A DNA stretch of 64,000 bases from Pseudomonas fluorescens. Its GTDB lineage: Bacteria > Pseudomonadota > Gammaproteobacteria > Pseudomonadales > Pseudomonadaceae. Under the pieces are notes generated by a model. That model was not told the DNA's origin. It made no database searches and was given only the letters and a program-made list of their open reading frames with translations. Positions 25,975-34,935 of this stretch are shown piece by piece. Every line of letters starts with the position of its first letter. Within the stretch, counting starts at the first letter, position 1. The position numbers and the translations under genes are program-made. The stretch is from positions 1 through 64,000 of the forward strand of contig NZ_CABVIY010000006.1 in assembly GCF_902498195.1 (NCBI RefSeq), in the 5' to 3' direction.

Positions 25975-28032
25975 TCAATTGAGCTGAAATCTGCCGGTAT
26001 TGGCGCTCAGGGCCTTGCTGCCCTGGCTCAAGGTGTCCGCGGCAAGGTTCACCGCCCGCGCACCTTCGAGCAAGCGGACTGCCGCCTGATCGACTTGCTG
26101 GATGTTGCCGCTGACTTCATCGGCGGTGCTGGCTTGCTCGTCGACCGCCGTGGCGATCTGCGCCAGGGTGTCGGTGACGCCCTGCACGGCGCTGGCAATT
26201 TCCCCCAGGCGTTCCCCGAGGCCGGTGACGGCGTGTGCGTCGGATTGTGCCTGGTCGCAGGCGGCTTCCATCAGGCTGACCGCTTCGTTGACCGTGCTGC
26301 GCAAACTGTCGACCGTCCCGGCGATCTGCGCGGTCGAGGACTGGGTGCGTTGCGACAGGCTGCGGACCTCGTCGGCCACCACCGCAAAACCGCGACCCTG
26401 TTCACCTGCGCGAGCGGCCTCGATGGCGGCATTGAGGGCCAGCAGGTTGGTCTGCTCCGCGACGCCGCGAATGGTATCGACCACCAGTTGAATCTGCTGC
26501 CCCTGTTCACTGACACGCCCCAGCGCGGCAGCGGTGTCGTTCAGGCGTTGATTGAGCTGCTGGATACTCGCCGTCGTGCGCTGGCTGTCACGGCTGCTGT
26601 CGGCGGCGATGCGCCGGGTGTGCTGGGCGCTGCCAGAGGCCCGTTCGCAGCTCGCGGCCACCCCCTGGGAGGTGGCGGCCAATTGCGTCGCTGCCGCGGC
26701 GATCTGGCTGATCTGCAGCTGCTGCGCTTCCACTTCGCCGAGGGCGTCGCTGGCGTGATGATTGAGGGTTTGCACCGCGCTGCTCAGCTGCAAGGTTTCG
26801 TGATCGACACCCAGCAGGCTGGTGCGCAGTTGCAGGACGGCGACATTGAGCGCGGTGCTGATGGCGGCCAGTTCGTCGCGCCCTTGCACCGGCACTTGCA
26901 GGCTCAGATTGCCATCGCGCAGGGCTTCGGCCAGCAAGGTGATGCCGCTGGCACTGCGGCGAATCGATGCCTGCAAGCAGATGAACAGGTACAGCGCGGC
27001 CAGCAGCAGGCAACCCAAAATGCTTGCCACGACCATGAACTGGCGAATCGCCGAGTCATGGTAGTAATCCAGGCGCTGATCCAGCGACACCAGCGATTGC
27101 TGGCGCAGCGTGGAGAGGTCGGCGAGCAGGGCATCCAGAGTCCGCTCGAACTCATCCGGCTTGAGGGTGATGCTGCCGCCGAACACGCCGTCATCCAGCA
27201 CTTTCAAGCCCGCATCGAGGCGCTTGAGGCTGTCGTGGTATTGCCCCGCCCATGCCTGCAGGGCGCTGGGCAAACGCGCTTCGAGCAAGCCGGCGGTTTT
27301 TACCAGCTGCTCGCGGGCATCGCCGATACGGCTGCGCAAGTCGCGAAGTTGCAGGCGGCTTTGCAGGGTGAATTGGCCGGACACCACCGAGGCCTGGCCG
27401 ACACTGGCCAGGCGGCCGATCCGTTCGATCAGGTCGGGTGCGTGTTGGGTGGAAATCTGGGTCAGCAAATAGGTTTCCAGCCAGGGAGCCAGGGTCAGCC
27501 GATTGTCCATGGCGATCTGTTCGCGCAAGGCTTGCAGGGCGCTCAAGGCGCTGGTGAAGCGATCGTAGCCATCCGGCCACCAACCCACGCTGCTCAGGCT
27601 TTTGGAGTCCAGGCCGTCGAGGGCTTTGTGCAGGGCTTGATAACGGGCCAGGGTTTCGCCCTCGGCACCTTCTTTTTGCAGTGTGTCATGCAGGTCCGAC
27701 GCGGCCTGGGTGACGGCAGGCTGGACGGCATCGAACGCGGCCATGGCGGCAAGGGTGGCAGGTGTCGGTTGACGATTGGTTTCGGTCGCGCGCCAGCGGG
27801 CTGCGCGATCGCGTTGTGCTGCCAGCAGATTATCGAGCGTATCGAGAGCGAGCAGTTGTCGAACCCCGGCACGTTCGCCGGAGATCAAGTTCAGTTTGTC
27901 GCGATAATCCTGGCCAATCATCCACAGGCTGCCGGCCAGCGGCAGGATGAACAGCAGAAACAGCAACTGGAATTTACGCGCGAAGCCAAAACGCCCCAGC
28001 AGTCCGATCCCCGGTGATAAAAAAGCCTGCAT
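25975..28032 (-). CDS. Transmembrane methyl-accepting chemotaxis protein
   Basis: A 685-residue chemoreceptor. Membrane segment 1 is about 20-40, followed by a helical periplasmic region of about 260 residues. Membrane segment 2 is about 305-327, then a HAMP-like linker and a full MCP signalling domain with EQTNLLALNAAIEAARAGEQ at its tip. The N-terminal sensor has no Cache or PAS motif I recognise; its length and helical character suggest a long four-helix-bundle type. AAAGGAG nine bases before the ATG at 28032 fixes the start, 14 codons inside the longest frame. The ligand is unknown. Confidence 0.87.
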   Translation of the reverse strand: MQAFLSPGIGLLGRFGFARKFQLLFLLFILPLAGSLWMIGQDYRDKLNLISGERAGVRQLLALDTLDNLLAAQRDRAARWRATETNRQPTPATLAAMAAFDAVQPAVTQAASDLHDTLQKEGAEGETLARYQALHKALDGLDSKSLSSVGWWPDGYDRFTSALSALQALREQIAMDNRLTLAPWLETYLLTQISTQHAPDLIERIGRLASVGQASVVSGQFTLQSRLQLRDLRSRIGDAREQLVKTAGLLEARLPSALQAWAGQYHDSLKRLDAGLKVLDDGVFGGSITLKPDEFERTLDALLADLSTLRQQSLVSLDQRLDYYHDSAIRQFMVVASILGCLLLAALYLFICLQASIRRSASGITLLAEALRDGNLSLQVPVQGRDELAAISTALNVAVLQLRTSLLGVDHETLQLSSAVQTLNHHASDALGEVEAQQLQISQIAAAATQLAATSQGVAASCERASGSAQHTRRIAADSSRDSQRTTASIQQLNQRLNDTAAALGRVSEQGQQIQLVVDTIRGVAEQTNLLALNAAIEAARAGEQGRGFAVVADEVRSLSQRTQSSTAQIAGTVDSLRSTVNEAVSLMEAACDQAQSDAHAVTGLGERLGEIASAVQGVTDTLAQIATAVDEQASTADEVSGNIQQVDQAAVRLLEGARAVNLAADTLSQGSKALSANTGRFQLN

Positions 28033-28365
28033 GCCCCACGACTCCTTTGGACACCACGCGCCATTAGCGTGCATCGGGGCCTTGCGACCACGACCCGTGC
28101 CCTTTTAAAAGGCCTCGAAAGTTCACCCTCGCCAGCTCTGTAGGCCGACTCTGTGGCGAAACTTCCCATTCTCGGTCCCCTTTGTAAGGGGGCCGCGTTG
28201 AAGCGGATAAGCAAGGCAAGATTCAGACCATGGCTAAGCGCTATCACCTTGCGAAGCGCTGAAAATCGAGGTCGTTAGCAGGCTAAGGGGATGGCGCTGC
28301 TGCACCGAAAAATGGCACATTGACGCACCTGCCTGTGCGCACCTCTCTGTTGTCCGGAATCCCTC
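28033..28365. other. Divergent gap between chemoreceptor and fsr genes
   Basis: About 330 bases without a gene. It holds two short perfect palindromes, CCTTTTAAAAGG (28101-28112) and CCCCTTTGTAAGGGG (28177-28191, 3-base loop), and a pair of AGCGCT boxes near 28236-28260. Promoters of the two divergent genes must lie here, but I cannot name a -10 box with confidence. Confidence 0.4.
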
Positions 28366-29583
28366 ATGGCTATCAGCAACGTTCAGTCCGCCGCCGCGTC
28401 GGCGTCCGCTCCTTCACAAAGCAGTCCGCTGGTCATGCGCATCATTGGCGCAGTGGCCCTGGCGCATTTGATCAACGACCTGATCCAGTCGGTGCTGCCG
28501 TCGATCTACCCGATGCTCAAGGCCAACTACGGCCTGACCTTCACCCAGGTTGGCCTGATCACCCTGACGTTCCAGCTGACGGCCTCCTTGCTGCAACCCT
28601 GGGTCGGTTATCACACTGACCGCCATCCCAAGCCCTGGCTGTTGCCCGCCGGCACGGTCTGCACCTTGATCGGGATTCTGATGATGTCGGTGGTCGGCAG
28701 TTTTCCGATGATACTGTTGGCGGCGGGGTTGATCGGCATCGGCTCCTCGACCTTTCACCCGGAAGCTTCTCGCGTGGCACGGCTGGCCTCGGGCGGGCGT
28801 TTCGGCCTGGCACAGTCGACCTTTCAGGTCGGCGGCAACGCGGGGTCGGCCTTCGGCCCATTGCTGGCGGCGGCGATCATCATCCCCTACGGGCAGGGGC
28901 ATGTGGCCTGGTTCGGCTTGTTTGCGGTGTTCGCCCTGTTCGTGCTCTATCGGATCAGCCGCTGGTACGCCAACCACTTGAGCCTGTTCAAGCTCAAACA
29001 GGGTCAGGCGGCGACTCATGGCCTGTCCAGGGGGCGAGTGACCAGCGCGCTGGTGGTACTTGGGCTGCTGGTGTTTTCCAAGTACTTCTACATGGCCAGT
29101 TTCACCAGTTACTTCACCTTCTACCTGATCGAGAAGTTCGACCTTTCGGTGGCCAGTTCGCAGTTGCACCTGTTCCTGTTTCTCGGCGCGGTGGCGGCGG
29201 GGACGTTCTTCGGCGGGCCGATCGGCGACAAGATCGGGCGTAAGGCGGTGATCTGGTTCTCGATTCTCGGCGTCGCGCCGTTCACCCTGATCCTGCCGCA
29301 CGTCGACCTGTTCTGGACCAGCATTCTCAGTGTGGTCATCGGCTTCGTGCTGGCGTCGGCGTTCTCGGCCATCGTGGTGTATGCCCAGGAACTGGTGCCG
29401 GGCAATGTCGGAATGATCGCCGGGGTGTTCTTCGGCCTGATGTTCGGCTTTGGCGGGATCGGGGCTGCTCTGCTGGGGCATCTGGCGGATATCCACGGCA
29501 TCGAGTACGTGTACTTCCTGTGTTCATTCCTGCCGTTGCTGGGGGTGCTGGCGATCTTCCTGCCAAGAACCAAAAAAGCTTGA
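28366..29583 (+). CDS. fsr: MFS drug transporter, fosmidomycin-resistance (Fsr) family
   Basis: A 405-residue, twelve-helix MFS transporter. HLINDLIQSVLPSIYPMLK in helix 1, GIGSSTFHPEASRVAR near helix 4 and GRFGLAQSTFQVGGNAGSAFGP in the following loop are hallmarks of the Fsr group, which exports fosmidomycin in E. coli. Native substrates are unknown. A REP element and a terminator follow. Confidence 0.9.
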   Translation: MAISNVQSAAASASAPSQSSPLVMRIIGAVALAHLINDLIQSVLPSIYPMLKANYGLTFTQVGLITLTFQLTASLLQPWVGYHTDRHPKPWLLPAGTVCTLIGILMMSVVGSFPMILLAAGLIGIGSSTFHPEASRVARLASGGRFGLAQSTFQVGGNAGSAFGPLLAAAIIIPYGQGHVAWFGLFAVFALFVLYRISRWYANHLSLFKLKQGQAATHGLSRGRVTSALVVLGLLVFSKYFYMASFTSYFTFYLIEKFDLSVASSQLHLFLFLGAVAAGTFFGGPIGDKIGRKAVIWFSILGVAPFTLILPHVDLFWTSILSVVIGFVLASAFSAIVVYAQELVPGNVGMIAGVFFGLMFGFGGIGAALLGHLADIHGIEYVYFLCSFLPLLGVLAIFLPRTKKA

Positions 29584-29590
29584 TGCCTAA

Positions 29591-29667
29591 AAAGATCGCA
29601 GCCTTCGGCAGCTCCTACACTGGTATGGCGTACACCCTGTAGGAGCTGCCGAAGGCTGCGATCTTTT
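29591..29667. repeat. REP pair, family A
   Basis: AGATCGCAGCCTTCGGCAGC and its inverse enclose about 24 bases, after fsr and before the convergent ychF. Both arms are perfect. Confidence 0.88.
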
Positions 29668-29685
29668 GTTATCTGCCATCAGGCA

Positions 29686-29719
29686 CAAAAAAGCCGCGTA
29701 TCAAACGCGGCTTTTTCCT
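29686..29719. terminator. Bidirectional terminator between fsr and ychF
   Basis: AAAAAAGCCGCG...CGCGGCTTTTT, with A-run and T-run, between convergent genes. Confidence 0.87.
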
Positions 29720-29743
29720 GGGCGGGTGCTTAGTCCAGAAAAC

Positions 29744-30844
29744 TTAGACGTTGAAGCGGAAGTGCATCACGTCGCCGTCTTTGACGATGTAGTCCTTGCC
29801 TTCCAGGCGCCATTTACCGGCTTCCTTGGTACCCGCTTCACCCTTGTACTGGATGAAGTCGTTGTAGGCGATCACTTCGGCGCGGATGAAGCCTTTTTCG
29901 AAGTCGGTGTGGATCACGCCAGCGGCTTGTGGTGCGGTGGCACCGACGCGGACGGTCCAGGCGCGGACTTCTTCGACACCGGCGGTGAAGTAGGTCTGCA
30001 GGTGCAGCATTTCGTAGCCCGCACGGATCACGCGGTTCAGCCCAGGTTCTTCCAGGCCCAGGGCTTCGAGGAACATGTCCTTCTCTTCGCCGTCGTCCAG
30101 CTCGGCGATTTCCGCTTCGATCTTGTTGCAGACCGGCACGACCATGGCGCCTTCTTCTTCGGCAATGGCCTTGACCACGTCCAGGTGCGGGTTGTTCTCG
30201 AAACCGTCTTCAGCGACGTTGGCGATGTACATGACCGGCTTGGTGGTCAGCAGGTGGAAGCCCTTGATCACCGCTTTCTCGTCGGTGCTCATGTTCTTCA
30301 TCAGGCTGCGCGCCGGCTTGCCTTCGGTGAAGTGAGCGATCAGTTGCTCCAGCAGGCCTTTCTGAACGACGGCGTCCTTGTCGCCGCCCTTGGCGTTGCG
30401 CGCGACTTTCTGCAGTTGTTTTTCGCAGCTGTCGAGGTCGGCGAAGATCAATTCCAGGTCGATGATTTCGATGTCGCGTTTCGGGTCGACGCTGTTGGAG
30501 ACGTGAATGACGTTCTCGTCCTCGAAGCAGCGGACCACGTGGGCGATGGCATCGGTTTCACGAATGTTGGCCAGGAACTTGTTGCCCAGGCCTTCGCCTT
30601 TCGACGCGCCGGCAACCAGGCCAGCGATGTCGACGAATTCCATGGTGGTCGGCAGGATGCGTTTCGGATTGACGATGGCGGCCAGGGCATCCAGGCGCGG
30701 ATCCGGCATCGGCACGATACCGCTGTTGGGCTCGATGGTGCAGAAGGGGAAGTTCTCGGCCGCGATACCGGATTTGGTCAGCGCGTTGAACAGGGTGGAC
30801 TTGCCGACGTTAGGCAGGCCGACGATGCCGCAATTGAATCCCAT
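29744..30844 (-). CDS. ychF: Redox-regulated ATPase YchF (OLA1 family)
   Basis: A 366-residue P-loop NTPase of the Obg-related family that prefers ATP and binds ribosomes. Walker A is GLPNVGKST at 9-17; the G4-position sequence is NKIE instead of NKxD, as in the family; the C-terminal TGS domain ends with KDYIVKDGDVMHFRFNV. It lies 22 bases after pth, the common pth-ychF arrangement. Confidence 0.96.
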   Translation of the reverse strand: MGFNCGIVGLPNVGKSTLFNALTKSGIAAENFPFCTIEPNSGIVPMPDPRLDALAAIVNPKRILPTTMEFVDIAGLVAGASKGEGLGNKFLANIRETDAIAHVVRCFEDENVIHVSNSVDPKRDIEIIDLELIFADLDSCEKQLQKVARNAKGGDKDAVVQKGLLEQLIAHFTEGKPARSLMKNMSTDEKAVIKGFHLLTTKPVMYIANVAEDGFENNPHLDVVKAIAEEEGAMVVPVCNKIEAEIAELDDGEEKDMFLEALGLEEPGLNRVIRAGYEMLHLQTYFTAGVEEVRAWTVRVGATAPQAAGVIHTDFEKGFIRAEVIAYNDFIQYKGEAGTKEAGKWRLEGKDYIVKDGDVMHFRFNV

Positions 30845-30866
30845 GGTGTTTCCCCTCGGATTAGAG

Positions 30867-31451
30867 TCAGGCCTTCTGGCTGTGCAGGTTTTTCATCGCG
30901 CGGTTCCATTCGCCGGCGAGAATATCCGGCAGCACGCCGAGGGCAAAGTCGATGCTGGCATCGAGTTTTTCCTGTTCGGCGCGTGGCGCACGACCCAGGA
31001 CGAAATTTGAAACCATACTGGCAACGCCCGGGTGGCCAATGCCAAGCCGCAAGCGGTAGAAGGTATTCTGATTGCCCAGTTGCGCAATGATGTCGCGCAA
31101 CCCGTTGTGACCGCCGTGGCCGCCACCCTGCTTGAGCTTGGCAACGCCCGGAGGCAGGTCGAGTTCGTCGTGCGCCACCAGGATCTCTTCAGGCTTGATG
31201 CGGAAGAAACCGGCGAGTGCCGCCACGGCCTGGCCGCTGCGGTTCATGTAGGTGGTGGGAATCAGCAGGCGAACATCCTGACCCTGGTGCGAATAGCGCC
31301 CGGTCAGGCCGAAATACTTGCGATCGGCCACAAGGTTGACGCCTTGGGCGTTCGCGATGCGCTCAACAAAAAGGGCCCCTGCGTTATGCCGGGTCTGTTC
31401 GTATTCAGCGCCTGGATTTCCCAGGCCAACGATCAGTTTAATGGCAGTCAC
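30867..31451 (-). CDS. pth: Peptidyl-tRNA hydrolase
   Basis: A 194-residue enzyme that frees peptidyl-tRNA dropped from ribosomes. GLGNPG at 9-14, catalytic H22 in TRHNAG and the DELDLPPG...GGGHGGHNGLRD block are all present. I start at a GTG preceded by AAGGAAGG, because the family begins with xxIKLIVGLGNPG there. It lies 170 bases after rplY and just before ychF. Confidence 0.95.
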   Translation of the reverse strand: MTAIKLIVGLGNPGAEYEQTRHNAGALFVERIANAQGVNLVADRKYFGLTGRYSHQGQDVRLLIPTTYMNRSGQAVAALAGFFRIKPEEILVAHDELDLPPGVAKLKQGGGHGGHNGLRDIIAQLGNQNTFYRLRLGIGHPGVASMVSNFVLGRAPRAEQEKLDASIDFALGVLPDILAGEWNRAMKNLHSQKA

Positions 31452-31621
31452 GATAGGGGCCCTTCCTTGGAGTGGTGGATAACATCGCCGCAATCAGGGA
31501 AAGCGGCGAAAGTGGACGAACATTGCTCATTTACCATGAATGTAAACTCCGCGTTCTCGCCCGCTTTCTCGCTACGCTCTAGTCCGCGATGTTTCCGGTC
31601 ACTCCGGCGTACAGAGTAAAA

Positions 31622-32221
31622 TTACTCTGCAGCGCCTTCTGCAGCTTCTGGAGCAACACGTGGAGCGTGGACGTTGGCAACAGCCTTGTCATCACCGTGT
31701 GCCAGAGCAACAAACTCAACGCCTTTAGGGGCTTTGAGGTCGGACAGGTGAATGATCGAACCGATTTCGGCGTTAGCCAGGTCGACTTCGATGAATTCAG
31801 GCAGGTCTTTCGGCAGGCAGGACACTTCGATTTCCGAAGTGACGTGCGAGATTTCGCCGCCTTTCTTGACCGGTGCTTCTTCGTTGATGAAGTGCACTGG
31901 AACGATAGCGGTCAGTTTCTGGCCAGCTACTACGCGTACGAAGTCAGCGTGCATCACGTGGCCTTTGGCCGGGTGACGTTGCAGGGCTTTGATCACGACG
32001 TTTTGCTTGGTGCCGCCAACGTTCAGCTCGATGATGTGGCTGTAAGCCGCTTCGTTTTCGAGCAGTTTGGCAACTTCTTTGGCCAGCATGCTGATGGATT
32101 CAGGGGCTTTGTCGCCACCGTAAACTACAGCTGGAACCAGGCTTGCGAGACGACGCAGGCGGCGGCTCGCACCTTTCCCCAGGTCGGAACGCACTTCAGC
32201 ATTCAGAGTAAAATCGTTCAT
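31622..32221 (-). CDS. rplY: 50S ribosomal protein L25 (Ctc form)
   Basis: A 199-residue 5S rRNA-binding ribosomal protein of the long Ctc type, with an N-terminal L25 domain (about 1-95) and a C-terminal Ctc beta domain. E. coli L25 is only 94 residues. GGAG precedes the ATG at 32221; the longer in-frame extension crosses the prs terminator and is not used. Order prs-rplY-pth-ychF is usual in pseudomonads. Confidence 0.95.
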   Translation of the reverse strand: MNDFTLNAEVRSDLGKGASRRLRRLASLVPAVVYGGDKAPESISMLAKEVAKLLENEAAYSHIIELNVGGTKQNVVIKALQRHPAKGHVMHADFVRVVAGQKLTAIVPVHFINEEAPVKKGGEISHVTSEIEVSCLPKDLPEFIEVDLANAEIGSIIHLSDLKAPKGVEFVALAHGDDKAVANVHAPRVAPEAAEGAAE

Positions 32222-32285
32222 GTTGTATCTCCAAAATAACCACACTCGCCCCAGCGTTTGCGACCAGCGCTAAAGGCGATATGGG

Positions 32286-32331
32286 CAAAAAAGCCCCGCC
32301 CCGACAGGAATGCCGGGGCGGGGCGCTTTTC
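32286..32331 (-). terminator. Terminator after prs
   Basis: AGCGCCCCGCCCCGG...CCGGGGCGGGGC type hairpin followed by TTTTTT on the minus strand, between prs and rplY. It may also be an attenuator for read-through into rplY. Confidence 0.85.
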
Positions 32332-32362
32332 GTCAACGAGAAGTTCGAGAAGGGCAGGGCCC

Positions 32363-33304
32363 TTAACGGAACATCGCGCTGATCGATTCTTCATTGCTGA
32401 TGCGGCGAACCGCCTCGGCAACTACCGGTGCGATATCCAGTTGGCGGATACGCGCACAGGCTTGTGCTGCAGCGGACAGCGGGATGGTGTTGGTCACCAC
32501 CAGCTCGTCCAGCACGGAATTTTCGATGTTTTCGATCGCCCGACCGGACAGCACAGGGTGCGTACAGTAGGCGAAAACCTTGGCAGCGCCATGCTCTTTC
32601 AAGGCCTTGGCCGCGTGGCACAGGGTGCCGGCGGTATCGACCATGTCATCGACCAGAATACAGGTACGCCCTTCGACATCACCGATGATATGCATCACTT
32701 CAGAGTGATTGGCTTTCTCACGGCGTTTGTCGATGATCCCGAGATCCACGCCCAGGGATTTGGCAACAGCCCGTGCACGCACGACGCCACCAATGTCCGG
32801 GGACACGATCATCAGGTTTTCGAAGCGCTGATCTTCAATGTCATCCACCAGAACCGGGGAGCCGTAGATGTTATCTACCGGAATATCGAAGAAACCCTGG
32901 ATTTGGTCAGCATGCAGATCAACCGTGAGAACACGGTCGATGCCGACTACGGTAAGCATGTCAGCGACGACTTTCGCGCTGATAGCCACACGTGCGGAAC
33001 GCGGACGGCGATCCTGACGGGCATAACCAAAGTAAGGAATAACAGCAGTGATACGAGTAGCCGAGGAGCGGCGGAAGGCGTCAGCCATCACTACCAGTTC
33101 CATCAGGTTATCGTTGGTCGGAGCGCAAGTCGGCTGAATAATGAAGACATCCTTACCGCGGACGTTTTCATTGATCTCGGCTGTAATTTCGCCGTCGGAG
33201 AACTTACCGACAGAGATGTCACCGAGAGGGATATGCAGCTGACGTACGACACGCCGAGCCAGATCGGGGTTAGCATTCCCCGTAAAGACCATCATCTTGG
33301 ACAC
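32363..33304 (-). CDS. prs: Ribose-phosphate pyrophosphokinase
   Basis: A 313-residue enzyme that makes PRPP from ribose 5-phosphate and ATP, feeding purine, pyrimidine, His and Trp synthesis. The PRPP-binding loop DDMVDTAGTL (near 218-227) and the ATP-binding FSDGEITAEINENVRGKDVF region (34 onward) are intact. It follows tRNA-Gln and ispE on the same strand. Confidence 0.97.
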   Translation of the reverse strand: MSKMMVFTGNANPDLARRVVRQLHIPLGDISVGKFSDGEITAEINENVRGKDVFIIQPTCAPTNDNLMELVVMADAFRRSSATRITAVIPYFGYARQDRRPRSARVAISAKVVADMLTVVGIDRVLTVDLHADQIQGFFDIPVDNIYGSPVLVDDIEDQRFENLMIVSPDIGGVVRARAVAKSLGVDLGIIDKRREKANHSEVMHIIGDVEGRTCILVDDMVDTAGTLCHAAKALKEHGAAKVFAYCTHPVLSGRAIENIENSVLDELVVTNTIPLSAAAQACARIRQLDIAPVVAEAVRRISNEESISAMFR

Positions 33305-33349
33305 GCGCAGTACCTAGAGGCTGAGGGTAACCTGGATGAGTATAGAAAA

Positions 33350-33424
33350 TGGCAGGGGCGGCTGGATTCGAACCAACGCATGGCAGGATCAAAACCTGCT
33401 GCCTTACCGCTTGGCGACGCCCCT
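33350..33424 (-). tRNA. tRNA-Gln (TTG)
   Basis: A 75-base tRNA with encoded CCA. Acceptor AGGGGCG pairs with CGCCCCT; anticodon loop TTTTGAT with anticodon TTG; T-loop GTTCGAA. It lies between ispE and prs, its usual place in gammaproteobacteria. Confidence 0.95.
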
Positions 33425-33460
33425 GTATCTGTTGCAACGAGTACCCAGTACTCGGTTCCT

Positions 33461-34312
33461 TTAGAGCAGGTCTTGCAGCTTGCGATGCAACATCGAAATG
33501 TTGCTTCCTTTTGCTACAAACCCTGTAAGGGTCTCTGTAAGAAGGGCCGAGACTTTATCAGCTTCAGCTTTGCTTGGGAAGCCCCCAAACACACAACTTC
33601 CAGTTCCGGTGAGTTTTGCTTCGGTAAATTTACCTAGCAAATTCAAGGCGTTACGAACTTCTGGATAACGTCTTGCTACCACCGGCAAGCAGTCATTACG
33701 ACTGTTTCCCTTGGGAACGGGGCGCACTTTAATGGGCGGCGTGTTACGTGTCAACAACGGATCGGAAAAAATTTCTGCTGTGCTTACAGAGACTTGCGGT
33801 ACCAGTACGACGTACCAGGGTTCCTCGGGTTCAACAGGGGTCAGTTTCTCCCCCACGCCCTCGGCAAAAGCCGCATGGCCGCGCACGAAAACCGGGACAT
33901 CGGCCCCCAGCGTCAGGCCCAGGGCGGCAAGCCGGTCTTCGTCCCAGCCCAGTTGCCACAGGTGATTGAGGCCGAGCAGGGTGGTCGCGGCATTCGAGCT
34001 GCCACCACCGATCCCGCCACCCATGGGCAGGACCTTGTCGATCCAGATATCGATCCCCAGCGCACAGCCGGATTGTTCCTGGAGTTTCCTCGCGGCCTTG
34101 ACGATCAGATTGCTGTCGTGGGGGACGCCTTCGAATTCAGTGTGCAACTGAATCACATCGTCTTCACGCACGGCGAAGGTGATTTCGTCGCCGTAATCGA
34201 GAAACTGAAACAGGGTCTGCAGTTCGTGGTAGCCATCTTCACGGCGACCCAGAATGTGCAGCATCAAATTGAGTTTGGCCGGGGAAGGCAGGGTCAGGCG
34301 ATTCGCAGCCAT
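33461..34312 (-). CDS. ispE: 4-diphosphocytidyl-2-C-methyl-D-erythritol kinase
   Basis: A 283-residue GHMP kinase, a middle step of the MEP isoprenoid pathway. LPSPAKLNLMLHILGRREDGYHEL at the start and the ATP loop MGGGIGGGSSNAATTL near 95-110 identify it. The ATG lies one base after the lolB stop (TGACATG), so the pair is translationally coupled; the longer open frame running back into lolB is not used. Confidence 0.96.
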   Translation of the reverse strand: MAANRLTLPSPAKLNLMLHILGRREDGYHELQTLFQFLDYGDEITFAVREDDVIQLHTEFEGVPHDSNLIVKAARKLQEQSGCALGIDIWIDKVLPMGGGIGGGSSNAATTLLGLNHLWQLGWDEDRLAALGLTLGADVPVFVRGHAAFAEGVGEKLTPVEPEEPWYVVLVPQVSVSTAEIFSDPLLTRNTPPIKVRPVPKGNSRNDCLPVVARRYPEVRNALNLLGKFTEAKLTGTGSCVFGGFPSKAEADKVSALLTETLTGFVAKGSNISMLHRKLQDLL

Positions 34313-34313
34313 G

Positions 34314-34931
34314 TCACAACCCCAGTTTGCGCGGTTGCCAGGCCTTGATGACCAGCGTGACATCAAGGTCGGTGCCGTGCAGTTTGATCCGCTCGGGCAA
34401 CCAGTAACCGTTCTGCTCGGTGTAGGCGGTGTATTCGACCTGCCAGCCGTCCTGTTCCAGATTGGCCAGGCGGCTATCGCCATCCAGGGTCAGGCGGCTC
34501 TTGCTGTCCGGCGCCGGCAACCCGCGGACCCACCAGGCCAGGTTGGAAACCGGCAATTTCCAGCCCAGCTGCTCTTCAAGCAGCACATCCGGAGCCGACG
34601 CTTCGTATCGCCCTTGATTGGCGACTTCCAGGGACACCTTGCCGGGACGACCGGTCAGGCGAGCGGCGCCGCGACCCAGGGGGCCGGAAAGGCGGATGTC
34701 GTAGTAATCCTGGCGCTGCAACCAGAACAGCGTGCCGCTGCCAGAATCTTTTGGCGCACGAATGCCGATCTTGCCGTCGATCTGCCACCCATCGAGGGCG
34801 GTCAGTTGCTGTTTGTGTTCGCGCCATTGGGCGGGGTTGCCGTGGCCCTCGACCGATTCGCGGGCGCCGAAGCCCGCGCAACCGGCGAGCAGGGCGATGA
34901 AGCTGAAAACAATGATGTGGCGCAAAAACAT
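34314..34931 (-). CDS. lolB: Outer-membrane lipoprotein receptor LolB
   Basis: A 205-residue lipoprotein that takes lipoproteins from LolA and inserts them in the outer membrane. The signal ends in LLAGC at 14-18, making C18 the lipidated residue. The WQIDGKIGIR strand and the two-aromatic stretch FWLQRQDYYDIRLSGPLGRG match LolB. It starts 4 bases after the TPR lipoprotein stop and is coupled to ispE. Confidence 0.94.
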   Translation of the reverse strand: MFLRHIIVFSFIALLAGCAGFGARESVEGHGNPAQWREHKQQLTALDGWQIDGKIGIRAPKDSGSGTLFWLQRQDYYDIRLSGPLGRGAARLTGRPGKVSLEVANQGRYEASAPDVLLEEQLGWKLPVSNLAWWVRGLPAPDSKSRLTLDGDSRLANLEQDGWQVEYTAYTEQNGYWLPERIKLHGTDLDVTLVIKAWQPRKLGL

Positions 34932-34935
34932 AATC

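Noticed and set aside
25945..28017. A 690-codon plus-strand frame opposite the chemoreceptor
   Set aside because: Antisense shadow of a gene with clear MCP signature; composition is abnormal for a protein.
34313..34483. Longer ispE frame of 57 extra codons
   Set aside because: It lies within lolB; the family start MAANRLTLPSPAKLNL is at 34312, one base after the lolB stop.
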